Shown: positions 16,340-22,424 of the stretch, one piece after another
Position numbering within the stretch: the stretch's first letter is position 1
How the letters are laid out: every line of letters begins with the position of its first letter
Source: JAVHLK01 sp043806215
GTDB taxonomy: Bacteria > Desulfobacterota > Desulfomonilia > Desulfomonilales > Desulfomonilaceae
Direction: 5' to 3'
Assembly: GCA_043806215.1 (NCBI GenBank)
Contig: JAZDHD010000166.1
Coordinates: 1-26,416 of the forward strand
Length of the DNA: 26,416 nt
Translations under genes and position numbers: made by a program
Notes under the pieces: generated by a model
Database searches by the model: none
Told to the model about the DNA's origin: nothing
The model's input: the letters and a program-made list of their open reading frames with translations, nothing else

Positions 16340-16422
16340 TCGCGCGAATTCGGAACAGACATTCTTGGCATAGAGGGATACCGAGGGATTACGTCATATT
16401 CCCTTGTTCCGATTTCGCGCGA
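16340..16422. promoter_or_regulatory. Long inverted repeat, likely activator-binding (UAS) site
   Basis: TCGCGCGAATTCGGAACA (16340-16357) and TGTTCCGATTTCGCGCGA (16405-16422) are reverse complements at 17 of 18 positions, 47 bp apart. Each arm contains a smaller palindrome (TCGCGCGA; TTCGCGCGAA at 16414-16423). They lie about 110-195 bp upstream of the sigma-54 promoter's -24 box, the usual distance for enhancer-like activator sites, with arm centres 65 bp apart, roughly six helical turns. The second arm ends 4 nt past the activator gene's stop codon, so a transcript-end hairpin is the alternative, but there is no T-run. The rest of 16098-16426 holds only the promoter. Confidence 0.6.
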
Positions 16423-16426
16423 ACCC

Positions 16427-17908
16427 TTAATTCGGTGTATCATTTTCGCGCGGCAGCTGCCCCCGCTTCAGGTAACGATACAACGCGCCTCGTGATATGT
16501 TCAAAAGACGAGCCGCATCATGCTTGCTCCCATTTGAACGTCGTAGGGCCTCCAAGCAGATCGCATATCTGAATTCGTCGGTCAATATGTGCAGAGAGCG
16601 GCCGGTGGGAAAATAGACTCGGTGACTCCAGCGGCTTTCGCTCGATTCAGGCATGGGAACGCTCAGTTTAAGAATCCCTCCGTCCCAGAGCATCAAGGAC
16701 CGCTCCAGAACGTTTCTCAATTCCCGCACATTCCCGGGCCAATCATACTGTTTCAGGACACTCCACGCGCCGGAATCGAGGGGAGGCGGTTCTGAAAGCT
16801 GCATCTCGCCTGTCAAACGAGAGATGATCTCTCGCGCCAACAGGGGAATGTCCTCGGGGCGCTCCCGCAAAGGCGGTACGACGATTGTGAAGACGTTGAG
16901 ACGATAGAACAGAGCGGTGAGGAAGTTTCCCTCTTGAACCTCCTCCTGCAGGTTTCTGTGCGTTGCCGCGATGATCCGGGCGTCCACGTGAATATGTTCC
17001 TGGCCGCCCACTCTCAGAAACGATCGTGTGTCGAGGAAGGTAAGGAGTTTGGCCTGGAGGGGTATGGAAAGCTCACCGATTTCATTGAGCAACAGCGTGC
17101 CTCCCTCGGCCAATTGAAGTAACCCTTTCTTGGCGTCCCTGGCGCCGGTGAAGGCGCCGCGTTCGTGTCCGAAGAGCTCCGAATCGGCCAGATCTTTTGC
17201 CACGGCCGCGCAGTTGATGGCGAAGTACGGTCCCCGTGACCGACCGGAATGCTCGTGAATCCAGCGGGCGAGGTGGTCTTTTCCGCATCCGCTTTCCCCC
17301 AGGAGGAGCACATTCCCGTCCGCGGCCGTCGCTCGTCTTGCCAAGGTAAGCGCCTCTCTCATAGAGTTCGACGGATAATCGATTTCAACGCGCTCTCCAA
17401 AAGAGCCATGCGCCTTCCATCTTTCAGTGGTGTTTCTCACAATTCCACAAATTCCGGATACTTCACCATTGGGCTTCCATAGGGGTACCCGAATTCCGTG
17501 AAAGTTCATCGAGACGCCTCGAATGGTATTCATGTATTCTTCTTCGACCGTTTCGCCGTCGAGCACACGGAGATCGACTTCCCTTATGCGTTTGGCCGCC
17601 GACCGGCTCATCAGCTCCTCTGCCCGTTTTCCTATCATTTCGGAGGCAGGAAGACAGTGAAGTCTTTCCATGGCCGGGTTGACCATCGTATATCTCCGCT
17701 CGCGATCTTTCGTGAAAATCAAGTCCGGCGCTGATTGGAATACCGCACGGAAGCGTTCTTCCGTTTCCCGGAAAGCTGCGCGTGCTCCCGTATGCTCTGA
17801 AATTTCTTTGAGCAGTCTCTCGTTTTGCGCAGTTAGCTCGGCGACACGCCGCCGCAATCTGTTAAGGTCATCAACAGGCTGTCCTCCCGAATCCGTGCCG
17901 GCCGTCAT
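16427..17908 (-). CDS. PAS-containing sigma-54-dependent transcriptional activator (Fis-type HTH)
   Basis: A 493-residue bacterial enhancer-binding protein. Order: coiled coil (about 12-48), PAS domain (about 50-163), AAA+ domain (about 175-405) and C-terminal Fis-like helix-turn-helix (about 447-482, NGSKHDAARLLNISRGALYRYL). Walker A is GESGCGKD (204-211), and the sigma-54-contacting loop GAFTGA (251-256) is intact. Two positions are unusual: Walker B reads TLLLNEIGE, with N275 in place of the first Asp, and NFLTALFYRLN has L330 where the FRxDL-type first arginine finger is expected (R336 is kept). The PAS domain presumably senses a signal or ligand in the cytoplasm. CAGGAG lies 9 nt before the ATG. 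Its gene sits between the sigma-54 promoter it probably serves and the divergent acyl-CoA dehydrogenase operon. Confidence 0.92.
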   Translation of the reverse strand: MTAGTDSGGQPVDDLNRLRRRVAELTAQNERLLKEISEHTGARAAFRETEERFRAVFQSAPDLIFTKDRERRYTMVNPAMERLHCLPASEMIGKRAEELMSRSAAKRIREVDLRVLDGETVEEEYMNTIRGVSMNFHGIRVPLWKPNGEVSGICGIVRNTTERWKAHGSFGERVEIDYPSNSMREALTLARRATAADGNVLLLGESGCGKDHLARWIHEHSGRSRGPYFAINCAAVAKDLADSELFGHERGAFTGARDAKKGLLQLAEGGTLLLNEIGELSIPLQAKLLTFLDTRSFLRVGGQEHIHVDARIIAATHRNLQEEVQEGNFLTALFYRLNVFTIVVPPLRERPEDIPLLAREIISRLTGEMQLSEPPPLDSGAWSVLKQYDWPGNVRELRNVLERSLMLWDGGILKLSVPMPESSESRWSHRVYFPTGRSLHILTDEFRYAICLEALRRSNGSKHDAARLLNISRGALYRYLKRGQLPRENDTPN

Positions 17909-18265
17909 AGTGAGCGCTCCTGAAGTTGGTGTAAGACTTGGGTGTTGTGCGAGACAATTCCTGCCGCCCTATTTCGCGCTTACTATAGCTGTAGTCCGGA
18001 ATGAAGAAAAGAATATCAGGAAACGATTCGACTTGCCGGTACCTTCGTCGGCAGAACTCGCAACAGGGTTGCCGGCTGACGCTGAGATGGTCAACCGCCG
18101 AATATCCAACCGCCCATTATTAAAGGGGAAGGGGGGATTTGCTGCGACATGCCGTACAATCGTGCCGTGGTTTTCGATGCGCCTTGGGTTTTGAGACACT
18201 CTCTTCCAGCCTGCCAGTTCGTGAGAATTTTCGAGAACCGGCATATGCCTTAACTTACGGAGTGC

Positions 18266-18319
18266 TTGGAGTCTCCAACGATCTGCGATCTACCGGACCC
18301 GTAGAACTAATCTACCGGA
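18266..18319. promoter_or_regulatory. Palindrome and paired direct repeats in the divergent control region
   Basis: The 584-bp gap 17909-18492 separates the divergent activator and acyl-CoA dehydrogenase genes and holds no gene that I can support. It contains a perfect 13-bp palindrome TTGGAGTCTCCAA (18266-18278) and a 10-bp direct repeat ATCTACCGGA at 18288-18297 and 18310-18319. The repeat period is 22 bp, two helical turns, so two regulator subunits could bind on the same DNA face. A further inverted repeat CCATGGC/GCCATGG lies at 18404-18423. No sigma-54 promoter with correct spacing was found here. These are candidate operators for the plus-strand operon; the binding protein is unknown. 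Confidence 0.35.
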
Positions 18320-18492
18320 TACACTCAGTACCATTACGTAGTTCACGGGATTTACGGTTGTGGAGATGGAAAGTAGTATGTGCGTCAATGGGATCGAAAG
18401 GTTCCATGGCACGGCCGCCATGGAGAGACCGGACACGGGGCGTTGCGTCAATCCGGTTCGTGCCTTGTGCCGAGAGAAAGGAGGTTCAGCGT

Positions 18493-19752
18493 ATGCCGAC
18501 CATTGACGACTTCGTACGACCCAAGGAATGGGTGTCGGATTTTGTCGTGGAGATGGGCAAAGTTCTGAGACGGTGGGGACAAGAAAGGTACGTTCCCATC
18601 CGGCAGAAAGTTGATGAAGACTGGCGGGAACATGAACTCGTGGAACCCCTTCTCAAGGAAGTCCTGGTCGATCTGGGCATTAACTCGGCATTCTTTCCTG
18701 CAGAAGCGGGCGGTACCGACATGCCGGAACCCACCACCTTCATCGCCATCATCGCCGAGGAATTGGCCAGGATAGACTCGGGATTCGCCACCGCAACGCT
18801 GTGCTCGGTGTGGGGGCTCCTTCCCATGCTCCTGCCGCCGCACCGCAACATGGAACTCTGTATGGAGTTTGGTCCAAAATTCTGCGGGGATGAGCTGTAC
18901 GTGGGCTGCCACGCGATGACGGAGCCCGCAAGCGGCGCGGACATCGAGAACTTCGGCCGGATGAAGGGAAAGACGATCCAGACCACCGCCACACTGGACG
19001 GGAACGAATGGGTCATTCAGGGCCACAAGATCTGGCCGACGAATTCCGGCAAAGTGGGAGATCTGTACGCGGTCGTTTGTACGACCCGAAAGGGTTCCGT
19101 GGACCCGGACGACTTTGCTCTGATACTGGTTCCCGCGGACACGAAGGGCGTTTCCGTGGGCAATCCGTACCAGAAGGCCGGCATGAACGCGGACATGAAT
19201 TCCGACGTGTGGTTCGACGAGGTGAGGGTTCCCAAACGTTACCGTTTCCACGGCCCGGGGGATGATCTGAAGTACTGGAAACGGGCGATCACTCTGGGAA
19301 ATATCGGCTCCACGGCCATGTGCGTGGGCATCATGAAGAGCGTGTACGAGATCGTCAAACGGTTCACCTCCGAAAGGATCATAGGGGGAAAGGCGCTCAA
19401 GGAACACAGTATTGTCGCGGACATGCTCTGCGAAGTCGCCATGCTCATCGAATCCACTTCGGCTTGGATGTGGACCTACACGAGAGAAGTGGAGCGGGCG
19501 CAGGACAATGGTTTTCAACCTTGGGACGAGCGGTTCGTATTGAAGACGCGCGGGCTGGCACTCTTCGCAAACAACGCGGTTGAACGCGCGTGCAGCCGGG
19601 CAATGGATTTCATGGGTTCCTACGGGTACGCGAGGGAATTCGATATCGAAAAACACTGGCGGGACCAGAAAGTCATCGGCATCTGGATGGGCGGCAAAGG
19701 TCTCAAGACTATGGAAAACGCCAGGTACTGGTACGATCTCGAAACCTTATAG
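18493..19752 (+). CDS. Acyl-CoA dehydrogenase homologue lacking the usual catalytic glutamate
   Basis: A 419-residue protein of the acyl-CoA dehydrogenase superfamily. FAD-site features are present: MTEPASGADIENFG (142-155), GHKIWPTNSGKVGDLYAVV (177-195), GMNADMNSDVWFDEVRVPK (230-248) and the C-terminal MDFMGSYGYAREFDIEKHWRD (371-391). In the stretch that normally reads I-Y-E-G-T, this protein reads I-W-M-G-G, so M399 replaces the MCAD-type base. At the alternative base position used by isovaleryl-CoA dehydrogenase (before the Arg of helix G) it has K263. Another acid may act, or the protein may not be a simple dehydrogenase. AGGAGGT 8 nt before the ATG at 18493 makes that start clear; the frame extends further upstream without similarity. 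An SCP2-like gene follows after 27 nt, suggesting a hydrophobic acyl-CoA substrate. Confidence 0.87.
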   Translation: MPTIDDFVRPKEWVSDFVVEMGKVLRRWGQERYVPIRQKVDEDWREHELVEPLLKEVLVDLGINSAFFPAEAGGTDMPEPTTFIAIIAEELARIDSGFATATLCSVWGLLPMLLPPHRNMELCMEFGPKFCGDELYVGCHAMTEPASGADIENFGRMKGKTIQTTATLDGNEWVIQGHKIWPTNSGKVGDLYAVVCTTRKGSVDPDDFALILVPADTKGVSVGNPYQKAGMNADMNSDVWFDEVRVPKRYRFHGPGDDLKYWKRAITLGNIGSTAMCVGIMKSVYEIVKRFTSERIIGGKALKEHSIVADMLCEVAMLIESTSAWMWTYTREVERAQDNGFQPWDERFVLKTRGLALFANNAVERACSRAMDFMGSYGYAREFDIEKHWRDQKVIGIWMGGKGLKTMENARYWYDLETL

Positions 19753-19779
19753 AAAGCCGATCATGGAGGAGGAAGACGT

Positions 19780-20202
19780 ATGGCTCTCTACCCATCACAA
19801 GAATGGTGCGAAAAGTGGCAAAACGCTCTCAACAACGATCCGGCCGTTGCAGAGTCCGGCAAGAATTGGGGTGTGGGCTTTAACGGTAATTGGGTCTTTG
19901 AGGTTCAGCCGGGCGCCGGCCTCGAACAGACTGCGTACGTGTATCTGGAAGCGGCCGAGGGCAAGTGCACTGAGGCGTCCATGCTTAGGGATCCGTCGGA
20001 AAGGGATCCCGGGTTTTTCGTCATAGGCAATTACGGTGATTTCAAGCCGGTTGTTAAGGGCGAAAAAGACTTCATCGAAGGCGTGGTGAAGGGCGTTTTC
20101 AAGATCAAGGGCGACATGGGCAAGATCATGCGTAATGCCAAATTCATCCGGGCCGTGGCCAACTCAATCAGCTCGTTTCCCAACGAGTACCTCGGTGAAT
20201 AG
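19780..20202 (+). CDS. SCP2-like (sterol carrier protein 2 fold) lipid/acyl-binding protein
   Basis: A 140-residue small protein with the general plan of SCP2 sterol-binding domains: short N-terminal helices (WCEKWQNALNN), strands WVFEVQPG and AYVYLEAAEGKC, the FFVIGNYGDFKPVV stretch, then a helix IEGVVKGVFKIKGDMGKIMR that matches the V...G..K.KGd....m region ending the domain. There is no catalytic motif. Such domains bind hydrophobic ligands, including acyl-CoAs, and here the protein may present substrate to the neighbouring enzymes. GGAGGAGGAAG precedes the ATG closely, predicting strong translation. It follows the dehydrogenase gene by 27 nt in one operon. A dispersed repeat begins 20 nt after its stop. 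The fold assignment is by pattern and moderately sure. Confidence 0.72.
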   Translation: MALYPSQEWCEKWQNALNNDPAVAESGKNWGVGFNGNWVFEVQPGAGLEQTAYVYLEAAEGKCTEASMLRDPSERDPGFFVIGNYGDFKPVVKGEKDFIEGVVKGVFKIKGDMGKIMRNAKFIRAVANSISSFPNEYLGE

Positions 20203-20221
20203 AAGACCCTACAGGGGCATA

Positions 20222-20645
20222 GGCGCCAACATAAGCGGTTCGGTCACGCCGGACGCTCTTTGCCCGGCACTGAAGTCCCGGGCTACTTTCGGCCACTCCT
20301 GTCGGGGCTTGGAAGCCCTAACGTCCCGGAGGGACCGTATGATAGTAGACCGGTCTTTCAAGGCCGGGTAGGAGGCTGTGGCATAAATGCGTTGACGTAT
20401 TCTTGGCACGCTCGGTAGCGTCCCGTCCCGCGTTCTGCGCGGGATGCCGAGCGTGTTTGTAGGAGCACCCCCCTGTGGGTGCCCTTGGGCAGGCACAGGG
20501 GCCTACCCCTACCAAACCGGCACGGAGGCTGGCGCTACCGAAGAGACCGGCGCTACCGAAGAATACCGGCAGAATGCCGGTGCTACTAAAGAATACCCCG
20601 CGGGCCGCGGGGAGGCCGGCGCTGCCAAAGCAGGCTTTGCTGCCT
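20222..20645. repeat. Palindrome-rich dispersed repeat, copy A
   Basis: This fills most of the 493-bp gap between the SCP2-like and Fe-S protein genes and matches copy B (26141-26416) in the same orientation. It begins with a ~75-bp block starting near ATAAGCGGTTCGGTCACGCC with few differences between copies, then a divergent stretch, then a shared block starting near CGGTAGCGTCCCG. Stem-loops: GCCCGG/CCGGGC; a two-part hairpin CACGCTCGG (20407-20415)/CCGAGCGTG (20447-20455) enclosing TCCCGCG/CGCGGGA; and CCCCTGTGGGTGCCC (20470-20484) with GGGCAGGCACAGGGG (20487-20501). Near its end are two to four degenerate tandem units like CCGGCGCTACCGAAGA (about 20529-20625), only one of which is in copy B. 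The 50 bp after it, up to 20695, carry only the next gene's leader. Confidence 0.85.
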
Positions 20646-20695
20646 TGGATACGGCACCGTACGAACTGAAATCCGCGTCATTCGGAGAAGTACCA

Positions 20696-22006
20696 ATGGG
20701 ACACATGGCGAGCAAAGACGTCTATGCGCGGTTGGCCCATAAGATGGATAACCTGCACGTCCGCGCACCTTGGAATGATGCCTTCCACGCCATTCTGAAG
20801 GAACTGGTCTCCTCGGACGAGGCCGAGCTCATCGTCAGGATGCCCTTCCTGCTGTCAAACCTGGACCGGGTGGCCAAGGTAGCACGCATGTCGCCGGACC
20901 AACTCAAACCGATACTGGACGGGCTCTGTGAAAAGGGCTTTGTCATGGACATCCGTCTCGGTGGAGAGTACCGGTACATGCCGAACCCCATGTTTGTCGG
21001 TTTCTTCGAGTTCACGATGATGCGGACGCGGGGAGACCTCAATGTCCAAGTCTGGTCGGAACTGTTCCATGAGTACATGTCCGAGGGGGCGCCGTACCGG
21101 GCTAATTTCGCGTCCGACATGAAAGTCTCCATCGCGCGGGCTCTACCCCATGAGGAGAGCATCGGAGACCACGTCGAGGTGCTGGACTACGAAAAGGCCG
21201 CCCACCTCATCGAGGAGGCCGGTTCCTACGGCATCGGAAATTGTTCGTGTCGGCATAAGAAGGAACATGCCGAGGGCGAGAGGTGCGACGTCCCGCTGGA
21301 GACGTGCACCACTTTGGGGCACGGTGCGGATTACCTGGTGAGTCACGGCATGTCCCGGAAGATCGACAAGGCCGAGGCCCTGGACGTCTTCGCCCGCTCC
21401 AAAGAATTGGGTCTCGTCTTCTGCGCCGACAACGTGCAAACGGGCCCGATGTTCGTGTGCCATTGCTGCGGTTGCTGTTGCGGAATAATGGACGGGGTGA
21501 ACGTGCATGGGCTCACCAATTGCCTCGTCACTTCCACGCTCATTGCAGAGGTGGACGAGGCGGAGTGCAATGGGTGCAACATGTGCGTCAAGGCCTGCCC
21601 GGTGCAGGCCATTGAACTGCAAGCCCGCCCGGAGGGCGGTAACGGGGAGACCAAGAAGAAGCTCGCATCAGTGGACCGGTCGTTTTGCATCGGCTGCGGG
21701 GTATGCGGCCTCAAATGCCCCACCGGGGCCGTCAAACTGGTCAAACGCACACAGCGGGTGATCCACCCCGAGAACACCTTCGAACGGGTGATTCTTCAGT
21801 GCCTGGAACGGGGGACCCTCCAAAATCAGCTCTTCGATGATCCACTGAGCCTCACTCATAGAGTGATGCGGCCGCTGGTCGGAGGGTTTCTCAGGCTCGA
21901 TTCAGTGAAGAAAGCCTTGATGAGCGACATGTTGCGCTCACGTTTTCTCAACGCCATGGCTTCAGGAATCACGTTGCTGGGAAAGGGCTATGTCCGTGAA
22001 GTCTAG
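20696..22006 (+). CDS. Multi-cluster 4Fe-4S protein, likely electron partner of the AOR
   Basis: A 436-residue redox protein. The N-terminal part (about 25-95) resembles a winged helix (AELIVRMPFLLSNLDRVAK, LKPILDGLCEKGFV). A cysteine-rich central domain follows: NCSCRHKK (C183, C185), C197, C204, C243 and the run CHCCGCCC (255-262), a pattern I recognise from a family of anaerobe Fe-S proteins. Two classic ferredoxin motifs come next: CNGCNMCVKACP (291-302) and CIGCGVCGLKCP (331-342). The C-terminal tail is helical. I set the start at the ATG at 20696 (MGHMASKDVY), which has GGAG upstream; the frame is open 84 codons further, but that part is translated repeat DNA of low complexity. It lies directly before an SCP2-like gene and the AOR gene, so it probably carries electrons to or from AOR. 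Confidence 0.85.
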   Translation: MGHMASKDVYARLAHKMDNLHVRAPWNDAFHAILKELVSSDEAELIVRMPFLLSNLDRVAKVARMSPDQLKPILDGLCEKGFVMDIRLGGEYRYMPNPMFVGFFEFTMMRTRGDLNVQVWSELFHEYMSEGAPYRANFASDMKVSIARALPHEESIGDHVEVLDYEKAAHLIEEAGSYGIGNCSCRHKKEHAEGERCDVPLETCTTLGHGADYLVSHGMSRKIDKAEALDVFARSKELGLVFCADNVQTGPMFVCHCCGCCCGIMDGVNVHGLTNCLVTSTLIAEVDEAECNGCNMCVKACPVQAIELQARPEGGNGETKKKLASVDRSFCIGCGVCGLKCPTGAVKLVKRTQRVIHPENTFERVILQCLERGTLQNQLFDDPLSLTHRVMRPLVGGFLRLDSVKKALMSDMLRSRFLNAMASGITLLGKGYVREV

Positions 22007-22036
22007 CCTCGGGCACGACGCCGAAGGATTACCGAC

Positions 22037-22411
22037 ATGCCGGAAGTACAGGTCTTGGATGACGATCTCAACGGGCTCGGATGGGCGATAAAGTCTCTGG
22101 TGGACCGGAACCTCGAACATCCCGAGATTCAAAGAAGGCTGAAGAAGATCTCCGGCTCGCTGGTAGTCACTGAAAAGGACGCCGACGTGACGGTCACGCT
22201 GTTGTTCCGGCAAGGAGACCCCGCAATCCGGAACGGAGCCGTGGAAAAGCCGTCGGCGGTTTTGGCCGGCGGATTCGAAGAGCTTTCCGAGGTCATCAGC
22301 GGGCAGGTCGGGCCCGTCAGGGCCCTATTGACCGGACGTATCAAGGCCCGGGGCAATCTCATCAAATTACTCGCAATGGCGCGGGTGCTTATCAGCAGAG
22401 ACAAGGGCTAG
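22037..22411 (+). CDS. Second small SCP2-like protein
   Basis: A 124-residue protein resembling the C-terminal part of SCP2 sterol-binding domains: a helical start (LGWAIKSLVDRNLEHPEIQRRL), strands SGSLVVTEKDADVTVTLLF, a helix containing FEELSEVISGQ, and the typical ending VRALLTGRIKARGNLIKLLA (the LL.G.ik..GN..k... pattern of the family). No catalytic residues are evident. AAGGA lies 8-9 nt before the ATG, 30 nt after the Fe-S protein gene and 13 nt before the AOR gene, so it is in the middle of the operon. It differs clearly in sequence from the SCP2-like protein at 19780-20202, so the cluster holds two distinct carriers rather than a recent duplicate. It may bind a hydrophobic acid, aldehyde or acyl-CoA handled by AOR or the ligase. 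Confidence 0.72.
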   Translation: MPEVQVLDDDLNGLGWAIKSLVDRNLEHPEIQRRLKKISGSLVVTEKDADVTVTLLFRQGDPAIRNGAVEKPSAVLAGGFEELSEVISGQVGPVRALLTGRIKARGNLIKLLAMARVLISRDKG

Positions 22412-22424
22412 AGGGATCGGGACC

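Noticed and set aside
16340..16422. The inverted repeat as an intrinsic terminator of the activator gene
   Set aside because: The spacer is 47 nt and no T-run follows on the minus strand; the distance to the sigma-54 promoter fits an activator site better.
18117..18142. AAAGGGGAAGGGGGGATTT as a third copy or half copy of the element at 11636-11756
   Set aside because: Only the short G-rich stretch resembles the inner arm; the conserved flank TTTTGTCCGAAAT and the outer arms are absent.
18408..18446. Sigma-54-like boxes upstream of the plus-strand operon (TGGCACG near 18407; GG...TTGC near 18431-18446)
   Set aside because: The first lacks a -12 GC at the right distance; the second has GG and GC two bases too far apart. 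RpoN spacing is strict, so neither is reported as a promoter.
18448..19656. A 402-codon open frame on the minus strand inside the acyl-CoA dehydrogenase homologue
   Set aside because: It is antisense to a gene with clear family motifs and a strong ribosome binding site; its product is rich in H, R and G without recognisable domains, as expected for a high-GC shadow frame. Similar long antisense frames at 23211-24299 (-), 25018-26034 (-), 13507-14409 (+) and 10684-11604 (+) were dropped for the same reason.
20529..20625. Tandem units as a CRISPR array
   Set aside because: The units are about 16-30 bp, degenerate and adjacent, without unique spacers of constant length, and there are no cas genes.
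20444..20695. An N-terminal extension of the Fe-S protein starting at 20444
   Set aside because: The 84 codons translate the dispersed repeat and tandem units, have no domain similarity, and a good start with ribosome binding site exists at 20696.
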